Positions 8,509 through 16,673 of a stretch of 64,000 nt of DNA are shown in pieces. Numbering within the stretch: position 1 is the first letter of the stretch; each line of letters opens with the position of its first letter. The notes beneath the pieces were generated by a model, which was not told where the DNA came from, searched no databases, and saw only the letters and a program-made list of their open reading frames with translations. Position numbers and translations under genes: made by a program. The stretch is from Paraburkholderia sp. DHOC27 (GTDB taxonomy: Bacteria > Pseudomonadota > Gammaproteobacteria > Burkholderiales > Burkholderiaceae): NCBI RefSeq assembly GCF_003429005.1, contig NZ_QVQV01000008.1, positions 186,001 through 250,000 of the forward strand. Direction: 5' to 3'.

Positions 8509-9366
8509 GTGCCCGATTACAACATCCTCGAACTGATCGACCGCGCCCGTCCCAACCTCCGGCGCGGCAGCCGGCAGGTGGCTGAATATATCCTCGCCAA
8601 CCTCGACTCGATCGCCGACACGAGCCTCGCCGAACTGGCCCGTCTCGCGCAGGTAAGCGAGCCGACCGTGCTGCGCTTTTGCGCCACGATTGGCTGCAGC
8701 GGCTTTCGCGACTTCAAGGTGCGGGCCGTGCAAAGCCTCGCGCTCGGCGCGCCGGCCACGCATTCCGTGCTCGGCCGCGACGACGATCCCGAGAAAGTGG
8801 CGACCAAGATTTTCGACTACACCATCACGAGTCTGGACTGGGCCCGCAAGAAGCTCGACTTCGCCGCGGTGGGACGCGCGGTCGATCTGCTGGCCAAAGC
8901 GAGGCGCATCGAGTTTTTCGGCTTCGGCGCATCGGGCATCGTGGCCCAGGACGCGCAACAGAAGTTTCCGCTTTTTGGCGTGCCGTGCATTGCGCATCAG
9001 GACTCGCATCAGCAGTACATTGCCGCTTCCATGCTGAAGCCGGGCGACGCGGTGGTGGCGATTTCCAACACCGGTTCGACGCGCTCGTTGATCGAAGTGG
9101 CGCGCACGGCGAAAGAGCGCGGCGCGTCCGTGGTCGTGATTACCGGCTCGAACAGCCCGCTCACGCGTTTCTGCGACGTTGCCGTGATTGCGGAAACGCT
9201 GGAAAATACCGACGTCTACACGCCCACCACGTCGCGGCTCGCCGCGCTGGTGATCGTCGATATTCTTTCCACTAGCGTGGCGTTACGCAAAGGCGAGCAA
9301 CATTCGCTGGACGTGCTCGACATGAAGAAGCGCCTCACCGACATGCGGACGTCGGGCGTGATCTAG
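8509..9366 (+). CDS. RpiR-family transcriptional regulator (HTH + SIS)
   Basis: A 285-residue regulator. The N-terminal 75 or so residues form an RpiR helix-turn-helix with SLAELARLAQVSEPTVLRFC. A SIS sugar-phosphate-binding domain follows at about 115-250, with FFGFGASGIVAQDAQ and ISNTGSTRSLIE; the serines and threonines of the latter normally grip the phosphosugar. The gene starts with GTG at 8509, after a GAAGGGAAA ribosome site. Members repress or activate sugar catabolism in response to phosphorylated sugars. Its position after the importer makes it the likely regulator of both operons here, acting at the repeats around 3118-3240. Confidence 0.93.
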   Translation: MPDYNILELIDRARPNLRRGSRQVAEYILANLDSIADTSLAELARLAQVSEPTVLRFCATIGCSGFRDFKVRAVQSLALGAPATHSVLGRDDDPEKVATKIFDYTITSLDWARKKLDFAAVGRAVDLLAKARRIEFFGFGASGIVAQDAQQKFPLFGVPCIAHQDSHQQYIAASMLKPGDAVVAISNTGSTRSLIEVARTAKERGASVVVITGSNSPLTRFCDVAVIAETLENTDVYTPTTSRLAALVIVDILSTSVALRKGEQHSLDVLDMKKRLTDMRTSGVI

Positions 9367-9431
9367 TCACGCTGCGCTACTTGCGTTGCTTGCGCTGGTT
9401 GCGCAATTTGCATCGGCCCGGAGGCTCATTC

Positions 9432-9866
9432 ATGCAGCAAGCCATTCGCCATCTGCACGTCAGGGCGCCCGCACGCGGTCTGGTCGACTTTACCGCGCAG
9501 GTGCGCGAGTTCGTCCATGAGCAGGCCATCCAGACCGGACTCCTGACGCTGTTCTGCCGTCATACGTCGGCGTCGTTGATCATTCAGGAAAACGCGGACC
9601 CTTCCGTGCGACGTGACATCGAAGCGTATTTCGACACCATCGCACCGGAAGACGACACGCGCTACGAACACGATACCGAAGGCCCGGACGACATGCCGGC
9701 GCATCTGCGCACCGTGCTCACCCAGGTGCAGTTGAGCGTGCCAATCGAGCACGGCAGCATGACGCTCGGCACGTGGCAAGGCATCTACCTGTTCGAGCAT
9801 CGGCGCAGACCGCAAACGCGCGATATCGTCGCGCATCTCATCGGCGACACCGCGCGCTCATACTGA
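9432..9866 (+). CDS. yjbQ: YjbQ/UPF0047 family protein
   Basis: A 144-residue single-domain protein of the UPF0047 family (secondary thiamine-phosphate synthase, YjbQ). It carries LFCRHTSASLIIQENADP and later HGSMTLGTWQGIYLFEHR, with the conserved histidines of this trimeric metal-binding fold. The E. coli relative has weak thiamine phosphate synthase activity; the physiological role is not settled. The ATG at 9432 is the family start; an upstream in-frame ATG adds an unrelated 17-residue stretch. It sits 65 bases after the RpiR gene. Cotranscription is possible but a link with sugar use is unproved. Confidence 0.92.
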   Translation: MQQAIRHLHVRAPARGLVDFTAQVREFVHEQAIQTGLLTLFCRHTSASLIIQENADPSVRRDIEAYFDTIAPEDDTRYEHDTEGPDDMPAHLRTVLTQVQLSVPIEHGSMTLGTWQGIYLFEHRRRPQTRDIVAHLIGDTARSY

Positions 9867-9879
9867 AAGAGTAAGCAGC

Positions 9880-9900
9880 AAGCGGCCATGACGGCCGCTT
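9880..9900. terminator. Bidirectional terminator between convergent genes
   Basis: AAGCGGCC (9880-9887) and GGCCGCTT (9893-9900) form a perfect 8-bp stem around ATGAC. They fill the 38-base gap between the convergent yjbQ and acyl-CoA dehydrogenase genes. Confidence 0.65.
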
Positions 9901-9904
9901 CGCC

Positions 9905-11695
9905 TCAGAACTGGTCTTCCGACAACGCCAGCACGCCCTCGTCGCCCCTGGCGCTGACAATCGACGCTTCCAGCGCCGTGGCCTGCGACAGCACGTGGTC
10001 CGCGTAGAAGTGGGCGGTGGCAATCTTCGCGCCGTAGAACGACGGGTGTTCCGCATGCTTTTGTGCTGCCACCAGCATGGCCCGCGCCATCTGCCAGCCG
10101 CCCAGCACGATACCCGCCAGCTTCAGATACGGCACGCTGCCTGCGAACACCGCATTCGGATCGCGCTTCGTGTTCGCCACCACAAACTCCACCACCGTGT
10201 GCAACGAGCGATGTCCCTGTGCGAGGTGGCGCCCCATCGCTTCGTAGGCCGCGCCCTTCTGGCCGTCGAGCTGCGCGAGCGTCGCCGCGATCCCGCCGAG
10301 CAGGACCCGCGCCACCGCGCCGCCGTCGCGCACCGTCTTGCGGCCGATCAGATCGTTGGCCTGGATCGCCGTGGTGCCTTCGTAGATGGGCAGAATGCGC
10401 GCGTCACGATAGTACTGGGCCGCGCCCGTCTCTTCGATGAAGCCCATGCCGCCATGCACCTGCACGCCGAGGCTCGTGACGTCGATGGAAAGCTCGGTGC
10501 TCCAGCCCTTCACGATGGGCACGAGGAATTCGTAAATGGCCTGATGCTCGGCGCGTTTGGCCTCGTCGGCATGACGATGCGCAATATCGCAGTGTGACGC
10601 CGCCACGTAGGCAAGCGCGCGCGAAGCCTCGGTGAGCGAGCGCATGGTGGACAGCATGCGGCGCACGTCCGGATGATGAATGATGGTCACCGACTGCTTC
10701 GCCGAACCGTCCACCGGACGGCTTTGCACGCGCTCTTTCGCATACGCGACCGCCTTCTGGTACGCGCGCTCCGAAACACCCACGCCTTGCATGCCCACTG
10801 CGAAACGGGCCGCGTTCATCATGATGAACATGTACTCGAGGCCACGGTTCGCTTCACCGATCAGATGACCGATCGCGCCACCGTGATCGCCGAATTGCAG
10901 CACGGCGGTGGGACTCGCCTTGATGCCGAGCTTGTGTTCGATCGACACGCAATGCACGTCGTTGCGCTCGCCGAGCGAACCGTCTTCGTTGACGAGAAAC
11001 TTCGGCACGATGAAAAGCGAAATGCCCTTCACGCCTTCCGGCGCGTCCGGCGTGCGGGCCAGCACGAGATGGGCGATATTCTTCGCCATGTCGTGTTCGC
11101 CCCACGTAATGAAGATTTTCGTGCCGAACAGCTTGAACGAACCGTCGCCCTGCGGCTCGGCGCGCGTGCGCACCAGCGCGAGATCGGAGCCGGCCTGCGG
11201 CTCGGTCAGGTTCATCGTACCTGTCCACTCGCCGGAGATCAGCTTGGGCACGTAGGTCTGCTTCTGCGCTTCGGTACCGGCGGTGAGCAACGCTTCGATG
11301 GCGCCGTCGGTGAGCAGCGGGCACAGCGCAAACGAGAGGTTGGCCGAGTTGAGCATTTCGACGCACGGCGTGCCGATCAGCTTGGGCAAGCCCTGGCCTT
11401 CGTAGTCGAGCGGATGCTGCACGCCTTGCCAGCCGCCTTCGGCGAACTGCCGGAACGCTTCGGCAAAACCGGGCGTGGCGGTGACCTTGCCGTCTTTCCA
11501 GCTACTCGGATTACGGTCGCCTTCCACGTTCAGCGGCGCCAGCACTTCGCCGCAGAGCCTGGCGGATTCTTCGAGCACCGCTTGCGCGGTGTCGCGCGTG
11601 GCGTCTTCAAAGCCGGGCAATGCCGTGATCTGGTCGAGCGCGGCCAGTTCCGTCATCGCGAACAGCATGTCTTTTATCGGGGCGGTGTAACTCAT
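9905..11695 (-). CDS. Acyl-CoA dehydrogenase (long form, DmdC-like)
   Basis: A 596-residue flavoenzyme of the extended acyl-CoA dehydrogenase group, which has an extra C-terminal domain beyond the usual 380-400 residues. It shows the FAD/substrate loop MNLTEPQAGSDL (161-172), VHGGMGFIEE near 413, and the catalytic base E439 in ILPIYEGTTAIQ. It should oxidise an acyl-CoA to the 2-enoyl-CoA and pass electrons to ETF. Relatives include 3-methylmercaptopropionyl-CoA dehydrogenases, but plain fatty acyl-CoA use is equally possible. It is transcribed alone, leftward, converging on yjbQ. Confidence 0.95.
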   Translation of the reverse strand: MSYTAPIKDMLFAMTELAALDQITALPGFEDATRDTAQAVLEESARLCGEVLAPLNVEGDRNPSSWKDGKVTATPGFAEAFRQFAEGGWQGVQHPLDYEGQGLPKLIGTPCVEMLNSANLSFALCPLLTDGAIEALLTAGTEAQKQTYVPKLISGEWTGTMNLTEPQAGSDLALVRTRAEPQGDGSFKLFGTKIFITWGEHDMAKNIAHLVLARTPDAPEGVKGISLFIVPKFLVNEDGSLGERNDVHCVSIEHKLGIKASPTAVLQFGDHGGAIGHLIGEANRGLEYMFIMMNAARFAVGMQGVGVSERAYQKAVAYAKERVQSRPVDGSAKQSVTIIHHPDVRRMLSTMRSLTEASRALAYVAASHCDIAHRHADEAKRAEHQAIYEFLVPIVKGWSTELSIDVTSLGVQVHGGMGFIEETGAAQYYRDARILPIYEGTTAIQANDLIGRKTVRDGGAVARVLLGGIAATLAQLDGQKGAAYEAMGRHLAQGHRSLHTVVEFVVANTKRDPNAVFAGSVPYLKLAGIVLGGWQMARAMLVAAQKHAEHPSFYGAKIATAHFYADHVLSQATALEASIVSARGDEGVLALSEDQF

Positions 11696-12092
11696 CGCGC
11701 GTCTCCACTCTTTTATAACGGGCTATCGTCGTAGCAATGGTCGCAGCACACGGCGAATGCCTGAGTTGACTGCGGGAATGGACGCTATCGTAGCGCCGCC
11801 CGCGCTTTGCTCACATGGCAAAAGCTGCCCATTGATTGACAAAGTCTGCCACATTTTGGACGGCGGGTAGATTGGGTTCGGTGGCTACCTCGTCGTTTGC
11901 ACCTCTGCGTCACAGGAGCTTTGCGGAGGGATGGCGCGTGGCTGTATCGGGTCGGGCGGCGATACGCTGTTTTTCGCCGCGAATACGGAGGGCTTGTGGC
12001 AGGTCGACGAGACGATGCGCAAGATTTACGTCATTCTGTGACGCAGAGCGTTTCTTCAGTCCTTCCGTTGTTCGGACTACCAACTTCCTGAT
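11696..12092. other. Intergenic region, no supported gene
   Basis: About 400 bases upstream of the acyl-CoA dehydrogenase gene. The only coding hint is a 36-codon rightward frame at 11931-12041 preceded by GGAGG, with no recognisable family; it may be chance or a remnant. I could not identify a confident promoter. Confidence 0.4.
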
Positions 12093-12311
12093 CTACACGC
12101 GCTCGGCCAACTCGCGTTTCAATGCCTCCGCGCTGGCAGCCGTCACTTCGAAACGCGGCTTACGCACCCATGCTTTCCAGGTGCCGTCGTCGTGTTCCGC
12201 CCAGCCACCCACGGGCGAGCCGTCGACAAGAACAGACCCACGCGTCTTGAGATGGGTATCCAATGGGTCCAGCACCTCGTCGTCGTTGTGCAGCAGTTCG
12301 ATCGTCTTCAT
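12093..12311 (-). CDS. Small hypothetical protein (72 aa)
   Basis: The ATG at 12311 has GGAGGCGACC just upstream, which fixes this start over a longer open frame. The 72-residue product has a middle GSPVGGWAEHDDG-type segment, a WKAWV strand and an acidic/basic C-terminal helix (AEALKRELAERV). It looks like a compact soluble alpha/beta protein. I do not recognise the family. It is followed by no close gene and lies 82 bases after another small gene in the same direction, so the two may share a transcript. Confidence 0.7.
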   Translation of the reverse strand: MKTIELLHNDDEVLDPLDTHLKTRGSVLVDGSPVGGWAEHDDGTWKAWVRKPRFEVTAASAEALKRELAERV

Positions 12312-12393
12312 GGTCGCCTCCGGTTTCGTCCCCGGTGATGGCCCAACGACCGTGGACGCGACCGCGCCCACCGGCCGTCGAGGCGCTAGAACA

Positions 12394-12573
12394 TCATTTC
12401 GCCTTGCCGCTTTCGCGGTCCTCGTCCACTTCTTCGCCATCTTCCGATTCGATCCGGGTGGTGCCACCGGTGGCCGGCGGATCGCTGGCGGGAAAGGTAT
12501 CTTCGATACCTTTGTCGAGATCTTCCTCGGACTTGCTACCGGCTGAATGCTGCTGTTTCGGGTTATTTGCCAT
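12394..12573 (-). CDS. Small acidic protein with an EDTFPASDPP motif (59 aa)
   Basis: An easily missed 59-codon gene. The ATG at 12573 is preceded by GGAGGCGGAA. The product is highly acidic and polar, probably disordered, and contains KGIEDTFPASDPPA (21-34), a motif I recognise from many short proteobacterial proteins of unknown function. No membrane segment or signal peptide is seen. It is read in the same direction as the 72-residue gene downstream. Confidence 0.7.
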   Translation of the reverse strand: MANNPKQQHSAGSKSEEDLDKGIEDTFPASDPPATGGTTRIESEDGEEVDEDRESGKAK

Positions 12574-12699
12574 TTCCGCCTCCGTTGTGTGTCGGATGCG
12601 TTAGAGGCACGCAAGACGCGTTCCGCGTCTGCATGGCAAAGCAGGGCTCAAGTGCCGGGTGGCGAATCGTGGTTGAGCGTGACTCATCGTGGTTAAGCG

Positions 12700-13554
12700 T
12701 CACTCATCGGCAAGGTGCTCGACGACGAGATCCACGAAAGCGCGCAGCCGGTGCAGCCGCCGCAGGTCGCGGTGATAACCCATCCAGATATCGCGGCGCG
12801 GCGGATCCTCGCTCAATTCGAGCCGGCGAATGGTACTGATCTGATCGCCAACCGGCCGCGGCAGAACGGCGATCCCCAGGCCTTGCCCGCACATCTGCGC
12901 CTGTACGTTGCGGTTATTCGACTGCAATACGACGTCCGCGTTGGGGAAACGGTTTTTTAGCCAGTCTATGTCCGGAAAGCTGCCCGTGGAGGTATCCATC
13001 GCGATCAAACGGTTGCCGGTACCGTCACCCTCCACGGCATCAGCGCTGCCGACAGCCACGTACACACCGTAAGGCATCTGCGTCACGCGTCGCTGCACGA
13101 TGTCGGGCCCATTGAACGGAACGATACGGAACGCGATGTCCGCTTCACGCTGCGCCAGATTGAACAGGCGCGTGCCCGTCAACACTTCGATCTGCACCAG
13201 AGGATACGTGCGCGAATATTCTGCGATCACGGGTGGCAGGACATAAGCGCCGAACCAGTCCGCCGACGAGACTCTGAGCGTGCCCGCGAGATTTTGCTGC
13301 TCGCCGGCCAGCCGCCGCTCCATACCCAGCGCGCTCTCTTCCATTTGCTCCGCCAGCGGCAGGATGGCGCTACCTTCCTCGGTGAGCACGAAACCGTCGG
13401 CGGTCCGCTGGAACAGCACCTGCCCGGTGGCCTCTTCGAGCGCACGCAGGCGCCGCCCCATGGTGGGATGACTGAGATCCAGCGCACGCGCGGCGCCACC
13501 TAGCGTTCCCGTGCGCGCTATGGCCAGAAAAATCCTGACGTCGCTCCACTCCAT
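12700..13554 (-). CDS. LysR-family transcriptional regulator
   Basis: A 284-residue regulator. It has an N-terminal winged helix-turn-helix (residues 1-60, with SHPTMGRRLRALEEATG) and a C-terminal effector-binding domain. The recognition helix and length are normal; the group resembles LysR proteins that often regulate a divergent neighbour. It is divergent from the EthD/hydrolase/dehydrogenase operon across a 179-base gap that contains a perfect dyad, so it probably controls that operon and itself. The inducer is unknown. Confidence 0.93.
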   Translation of the reverse strand: MEWSDVRIFLAIARTGTLGGAARALDLSHPTMGRRLRALEEATGQVLFQRTADGFVLTEEGSAILPLAEQMEESALGMERRLAGEQQNLAGTLRVSSADWFGAYVLPPVIAEYSRTYPLVQIEVLTGTRLFNLAQREADIAFRIVPFNGPDIVQRRVTQMPYGVYVAVGSADAVEGDGTGNRLIAMDTSTGSFPDIDWLKNRFPNADVVLQSNNRNVQAQMCGQGLGIAVLPRPVGDQISTIRRLELSEDPPRRDIWMGYHRDLRRLHRLRAFVDLVVEHLADE

Positions 13555-13571
13555 TGCCTCGCACCCACAAA

Positions 13572-13592
13572 AATGAACGGACGATGTTCATT
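13572..13592. promoter_or_regulatory. Perfect dyad in the LysR/EthD divergent promoter
   Basis: AATGAAC (13572-13578) and GTTCATT (13586-13592) are perfect inverted arms around a 7-base spacer. The site lies 18 bases upstream of the LysR start and 142 upstream of the EthD gene, a standard place for a LysR autoregulatory site. Confidence 0.6.
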
Positions 13593-13733
13593 ATATTGAA
13601 TTGCCGAACAAGAATGTATTTGCGAGACTTGAAACCGTCGTCGCATGTCGTGACGTCCTCGTTGCCATTGGGAACCCGTTTCTCGTCATGGCGAGCGAGG
13701 CTGAACGGAGAAAACGGGCAGGAGGAAAGTGTC

Positions 13734-14048
13734 ATGTCGAAGCTTGCATCGACTACCGTATATGTCACCTACGAGGGTGCGCCCAGCGACCGTTTCGACC
13801 AGCGCTACTACGTCGAGCAGCATCTGCCGCTGGTGATGCAGGCGTGGCAGCGCTACGGGCTCGAGAGCGTCGCGGCCTTCTTTCCGCCGCTGCCGCAGGT
13901 TGGCACCCTTGCGATCTGCGAATGCCGGTTCCGCGACGAGGCCGCCATCGAAGCCGCCTTTGGATCGCCGGAGACGCAAGACGTCATGGCCGACGTTGCG
14001 CGCTTCACCGATCTTGCCCCGACACGCAGTCGAATCACGCCACTCTGA
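13734..14048 (+). CDS. EthD-family protein
   Basis: A 104-residue ferredoxin-like (dimeric alpha-beta barrel) protein of the EthD family. YVEQHLPLVMQAW holds the conserved histidine, and a C-terminal FTDLAP-type segment follows. EthD-like proteins are small accessory or catalytic proteins in degradation of ethers and aromatic or polyketide compounds; the exact reaction is usually unknown. The ATG at 13734 is preceded by AGGAGGAAA. It is the first gene of the three-gene operon divergent from LysR. Confidence 0.82.
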   Translation: MSKLASTTVYVTYEGAPSDRFDQRYYVEQHLPLVMQAWQRYGLESVAAFFPPLPQVGTLAICECRFRDEAAIEAAFGSPETQDVMADVARFTDLAPTRSRITPL

Positions 14049-14117
14049 AGGGTTCTGAGCAGTCGTGAGCGTCCCGCTGCCAACCCGGCCGTCTTCAATA
14101 TAGACAGGAGAACGAAC

Positions 14118-15113
14118 TTGGCTTTCTGGAAAAATACCGCGCCCCGTACCGTGCGGCGCGGCCATATGTGGATTCCGGGCGATCGGATCCAGCGCAACGG
14201 ACAGACCTATCAATGTGGCCCGCTCTTCGTCGAGTGGGAAGCGCCGGAGCAGGTGAGGCGTCCCTGGCCGATCGTGCTGCTGCATGGCGGCGGCTATCAG
14301 GGCACCGAATGGTTCGATACGCCGGATGGGCGGCCTGGCTGGGCGCAACGGCTCGTGGAAGCGGGCTACGCGGTGCTGGTTGCCGATCGCCCCGGGCAAG
14401 GACGCTCGCCCTTCCACGTCGAGACGATGGGACCGATGGGACCCGCGTTCTCCTACGAACACGGTCGCCACATCTACTTCCCGGAGGAATATGCAGACCA
14501 GCACACCCAATGGCCATTTGCTCAGGATGACGAAGCAGCTATGGACGCGTTCATTGCCGGTTACGGCCCGCTGCCTGCCGACCTCGCGTTTTCCCAGGAC
14601 ATCGAAGCGGACCGGATTGCCAAGTTGCTGGACCGGATCGGCCCGGCGATCCTTCTGACCCATTCGGCGTCGGGACCGGTCGGGTGGCTGGTCGCAGATC
14701 GCCGGCCGGGGCTGGTCAAGGCGATCGTCGCCATTGAACCGATGGGGCCGCCCTTCGCGGAGATTCCGAATATCGGCGCGTTGAGCTGGGGACTCGCGGC
14801 CGTGCCGCTGAACTGGGAGCCGCCGGTTGCGTCGCCCGAAGCACTGCGGGCGGCCGCGCCTGGCGCACACCGCCTGCCGGCGCTCGCCGGTTTGCCGATC
14901 GTCGCCGTCACTGCCGAGGCGTCGGCTTTCGCTGCCGCCAGCCGGCCCGCCATCGAGCAGCTCAAGGCGGCGGGCAGCGCGGCTGAACTGCTGCATCTGC
15001 CCGACCACGGTGTGTTCGGCAACGGTCACGGGCTCATCTACGAGAAGAACTCGGATGAGGCGCTCGCGCCGGTGTTGAAGTGGCTCATCGAACACACGGA
15101 AACAGCCGAGTGA
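14118..15113 (+). CDS. Alpha/beta hydrolase
   Basis: A 331-residue alpha/beta-hydrolase. LLHGGGYQGTEW near residue 55 forms the oxyanion region. The nucleophile elbow is HSASG (the serine of THSASGPVGW), and a late histidine lies in LPDHGVFGNGH, the end of the predicted triad. The start codon is TTG at 14118 with CAGGAG upstream; the first in-frame ATG lies 16 codons in and would trim the conserved start. Esterase, lactonase or C-C hydrolase activity is possible. Second gene of the LysR-linked operon. Confidence 0.87.
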   Translation: MAFWKNTAPRTVRRGHMWIPGDRIQRNGQTYQCGPLFVEWEAPEQVRRPWPIVLLHGGGYQGTEWFDTPDGRPGWAQRLVEAGYAVLVADRPGQGRSPFHVETMGPMGPAFSYEHGRHIYFPEEYADQHTQWPFAQDDEAAMDAFIAGYGPLPADLAFSQDIEADRIAKLLDRIGPAILLTHSASGPVGWLVADRRPGLVKAIVAIEPMGPPFAEIPNIGALSWGLAAVPLNWEPPVASPEALRAAAPGAHRLPALAGLPIVAVTAEASAFAAASRPAIEQLKAAGSAAELLHLPDHGVFGNGHGLIYEKNSDEALAPVLKWLIEHTETAE

Positions 15114-15147
15114 GCCATGGAGAAACGAACCATAAACGGAGCATCAA

Positions 15148-15996
15148 ATGGAAATTGGAATGGTGGGTCTTGGGGCGATGGGCCAGGAAATCGCTCGTAA
15201 TCTGGTTGGCGCCGGTCACTCGGTCACTGCGTGGAACCGCTCGGGCGGCCACGTGGATGGGGTGCGCATGGTCGAGACGCCCGCGCAGGCGCTGCAGGGC
15301 GACATGGCGTTGACGATGCTGGCCGACGACGCGGCTATCCGCAGCGTCCTGCTGGATGCGAGCCTGCTGTCTGAAGCGCGGCCGGGTCTGGTGCATGTGG
15401 TGGCATCGACCATCTCCGTGGCATTTTCGCGGGAACTGGTGGAGCACCATCGCGCGGCCGGCATTGCTTATGTGGCCGCGCCGGTGCTGGGGCGGCCGGA
15501 TGTCGCCGCGAAGGGCGAACTCAACGTGCTTGCGGCGGGTGCGCCGGCCGCGCTGGAAACCGTGAAGCCGGCGCTGGAGGTCATCAGCAAACACATCTGG
15601 GACATGGGCGAAGTACCGCCCACCGCGCACGCCGCGAAGATTGCCTGCAACATGATGATCACAATGGCGATCGAGGCGATGGCCGAAGCCGTGGTGCTGA
15701 CCGAGACCAATGGCCTCGCGCGCGAACGCTTCTTCGACCTGATCCTCGGCACGCTCTTCGGCAGCCGTCCGTATCAGACCTATTCACGCAATATTCTTCG
15801 CGACGAATATCAGCCTGGCTTCAAGGCCACGCTCGGCCTCAAGGATCTGCGTCTGGCAAAGGAAGCCGCAACCGATGCCGCGCGCGTGCTGCCGATGCTC
15901 GACGCGGTCCATGCGCAGATGCGGGAAGCCGTCGACGCAGGCTTTGGTGACCGCGACTGGTCGGCAATGGCCAAAATCACCTTGGGTCAGGGCTGA
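15148..15996 (+). CDS. NAD(P)-dependent dehydrogenase of the 3-hydroxyisobutyrate dehydrogenase family
   Basis: A 282-residue beta-hydroxyacid dehydrogenase. The N-terminal GMVGLGAMGQEIA is the dinucleotide loop. The catalytic lysine lies in AAKIACNMM (around residue 170), and the helical C-terminal domain has LGLKDLRLAKE. Members oxidise 3-hydroxyacids or reduce tartronate semialdehyde, glyoxylate or imines, so the substrate is open. The gene lies 34 bases after the hydrolase and ends the operon. With EthD and the hydrolase it suggests a short catabolic branch producing a 3-hydroxyacid or aldehyde. Confidence 0.9.
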   Translation: MEIGMVGLGAMGQEIARNLVGAGHSVTAWNRSGGHVDGVRMVETPAQALQGDMALTMLADDAAIRSVLLDASLLSEARPGLVHVVASTISVAFSRELVEHHRAAGIAYVAAPVLGRPDVAAKGELNVLAAGAPAALETVKPALEVISKHIWDMGEVPPTAHAAKIACNMMITMAIEAMAEAVVLTETNGLARERFFDLILGTLFGSRPYQTYSRNILRDEYQPGFKATLGLKDLRLAKEAATDAARVLPMLDAVHAQMREAVDAGFGDRDWSAMAKITLGQG

Positions 15997-16368
15997 CAGC
16001 CACACTGTGCGTTGAACCAGCGTTGAACCAGGATTGGGCAGCGGCGAGGCCACGGGTGCTGGTAGATTTTTCACACTCTGTCCGTCATGCCGGCGCCTGG
16101 CGGCACAGAATGCGTCGCTGCAATGCGCTTGCAAGGCATCGTCCACTGCGGCCAGCGCGGCCACCGGCGCGGGCCTTCGAACAAATAAAAGCCTGGAATC
16201 GGTACCTTTTACGCCGGGGTCCAAAATTTGCTACCTCGGCTACTGCTTCACTCGCTTCGACATTCCACGTAAATGTCGCGTGCTCTGGAAACCACGGGTT
16301 TCGACCTGGCTGGCTGGCGGTCGCACGTTCCGTCTGGAAAACGATCGCTGTCCGTTTGGAGAGCCAAC
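15997..16368. other. Intergenic region with an 11-bp tandem duplication
   Basis: There is no supported gene in these 372 bases. GCGTTGAACCA is repeated head to tail at 16009-16019 and 16020-16030, just after the dehydrogenase stop. The rest may hold the promoter for the small gene at 16369. Confidence 0.5.
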
Positions 16369-16629
16369 ATGCAAGACGCTTTCGATATTGCCGACCCGCG
16401 TGACGACGATCGCGGCGGTTATCTCAACTTCACGATTCACGACGGCACCGCCACGATTCCCGGCCGCATTTCCGCCTCGGCGATGCGCATCTTGATGGAC
16501 GCAACCAATTACTCGCCGGTTGAAGTATTTCAGGCGAACAAGATGCGCATCCGTTCCGCGGCCTATAAATCGCGCCGTCAGAATCCGACGCTCGCGATGG
16601 TCATGCTCGGGACGGTCGACTTCAGTTGA
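16369..16629 (+). CDS. Small hypothetical protein (86 aa, possibly DUF1488-like)
   Basis: The ATG at 16369 is preceded by GGAGAGCCAAC. The 86-residue product has a beta-rich middle (YLNFTIHDGTATIPGRIS) followed by a helix and a basic KSRRQ stretch. The pattern recalls the short DUF1488-type proteins, but this match is from memory and weak. It has no signal peptide or membrane segment. It converges on the HTH-GAF gene. Confidence 0.65.
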   Translation: MQDAFDIADPRDDDRGGYLNFTIHDGTATIPGRISASAMRILMDATNYSPVEVFQANKMRIRSAAYKSRRQNPTLAMVMLGTVDFS

Positions 16630-16673
16630 TGCCCGGCTGACTGCGCTGCACCTCGCCCACGTTCGCAACGCGT

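Noticed and set aside
11836..12546. Rightward 236-codon open frame over the two small leftward genes
   Set aside because: Its middle is antisense to two genes with good ribosome sites and sensible products; its own sequence has no domain or ribosome site.
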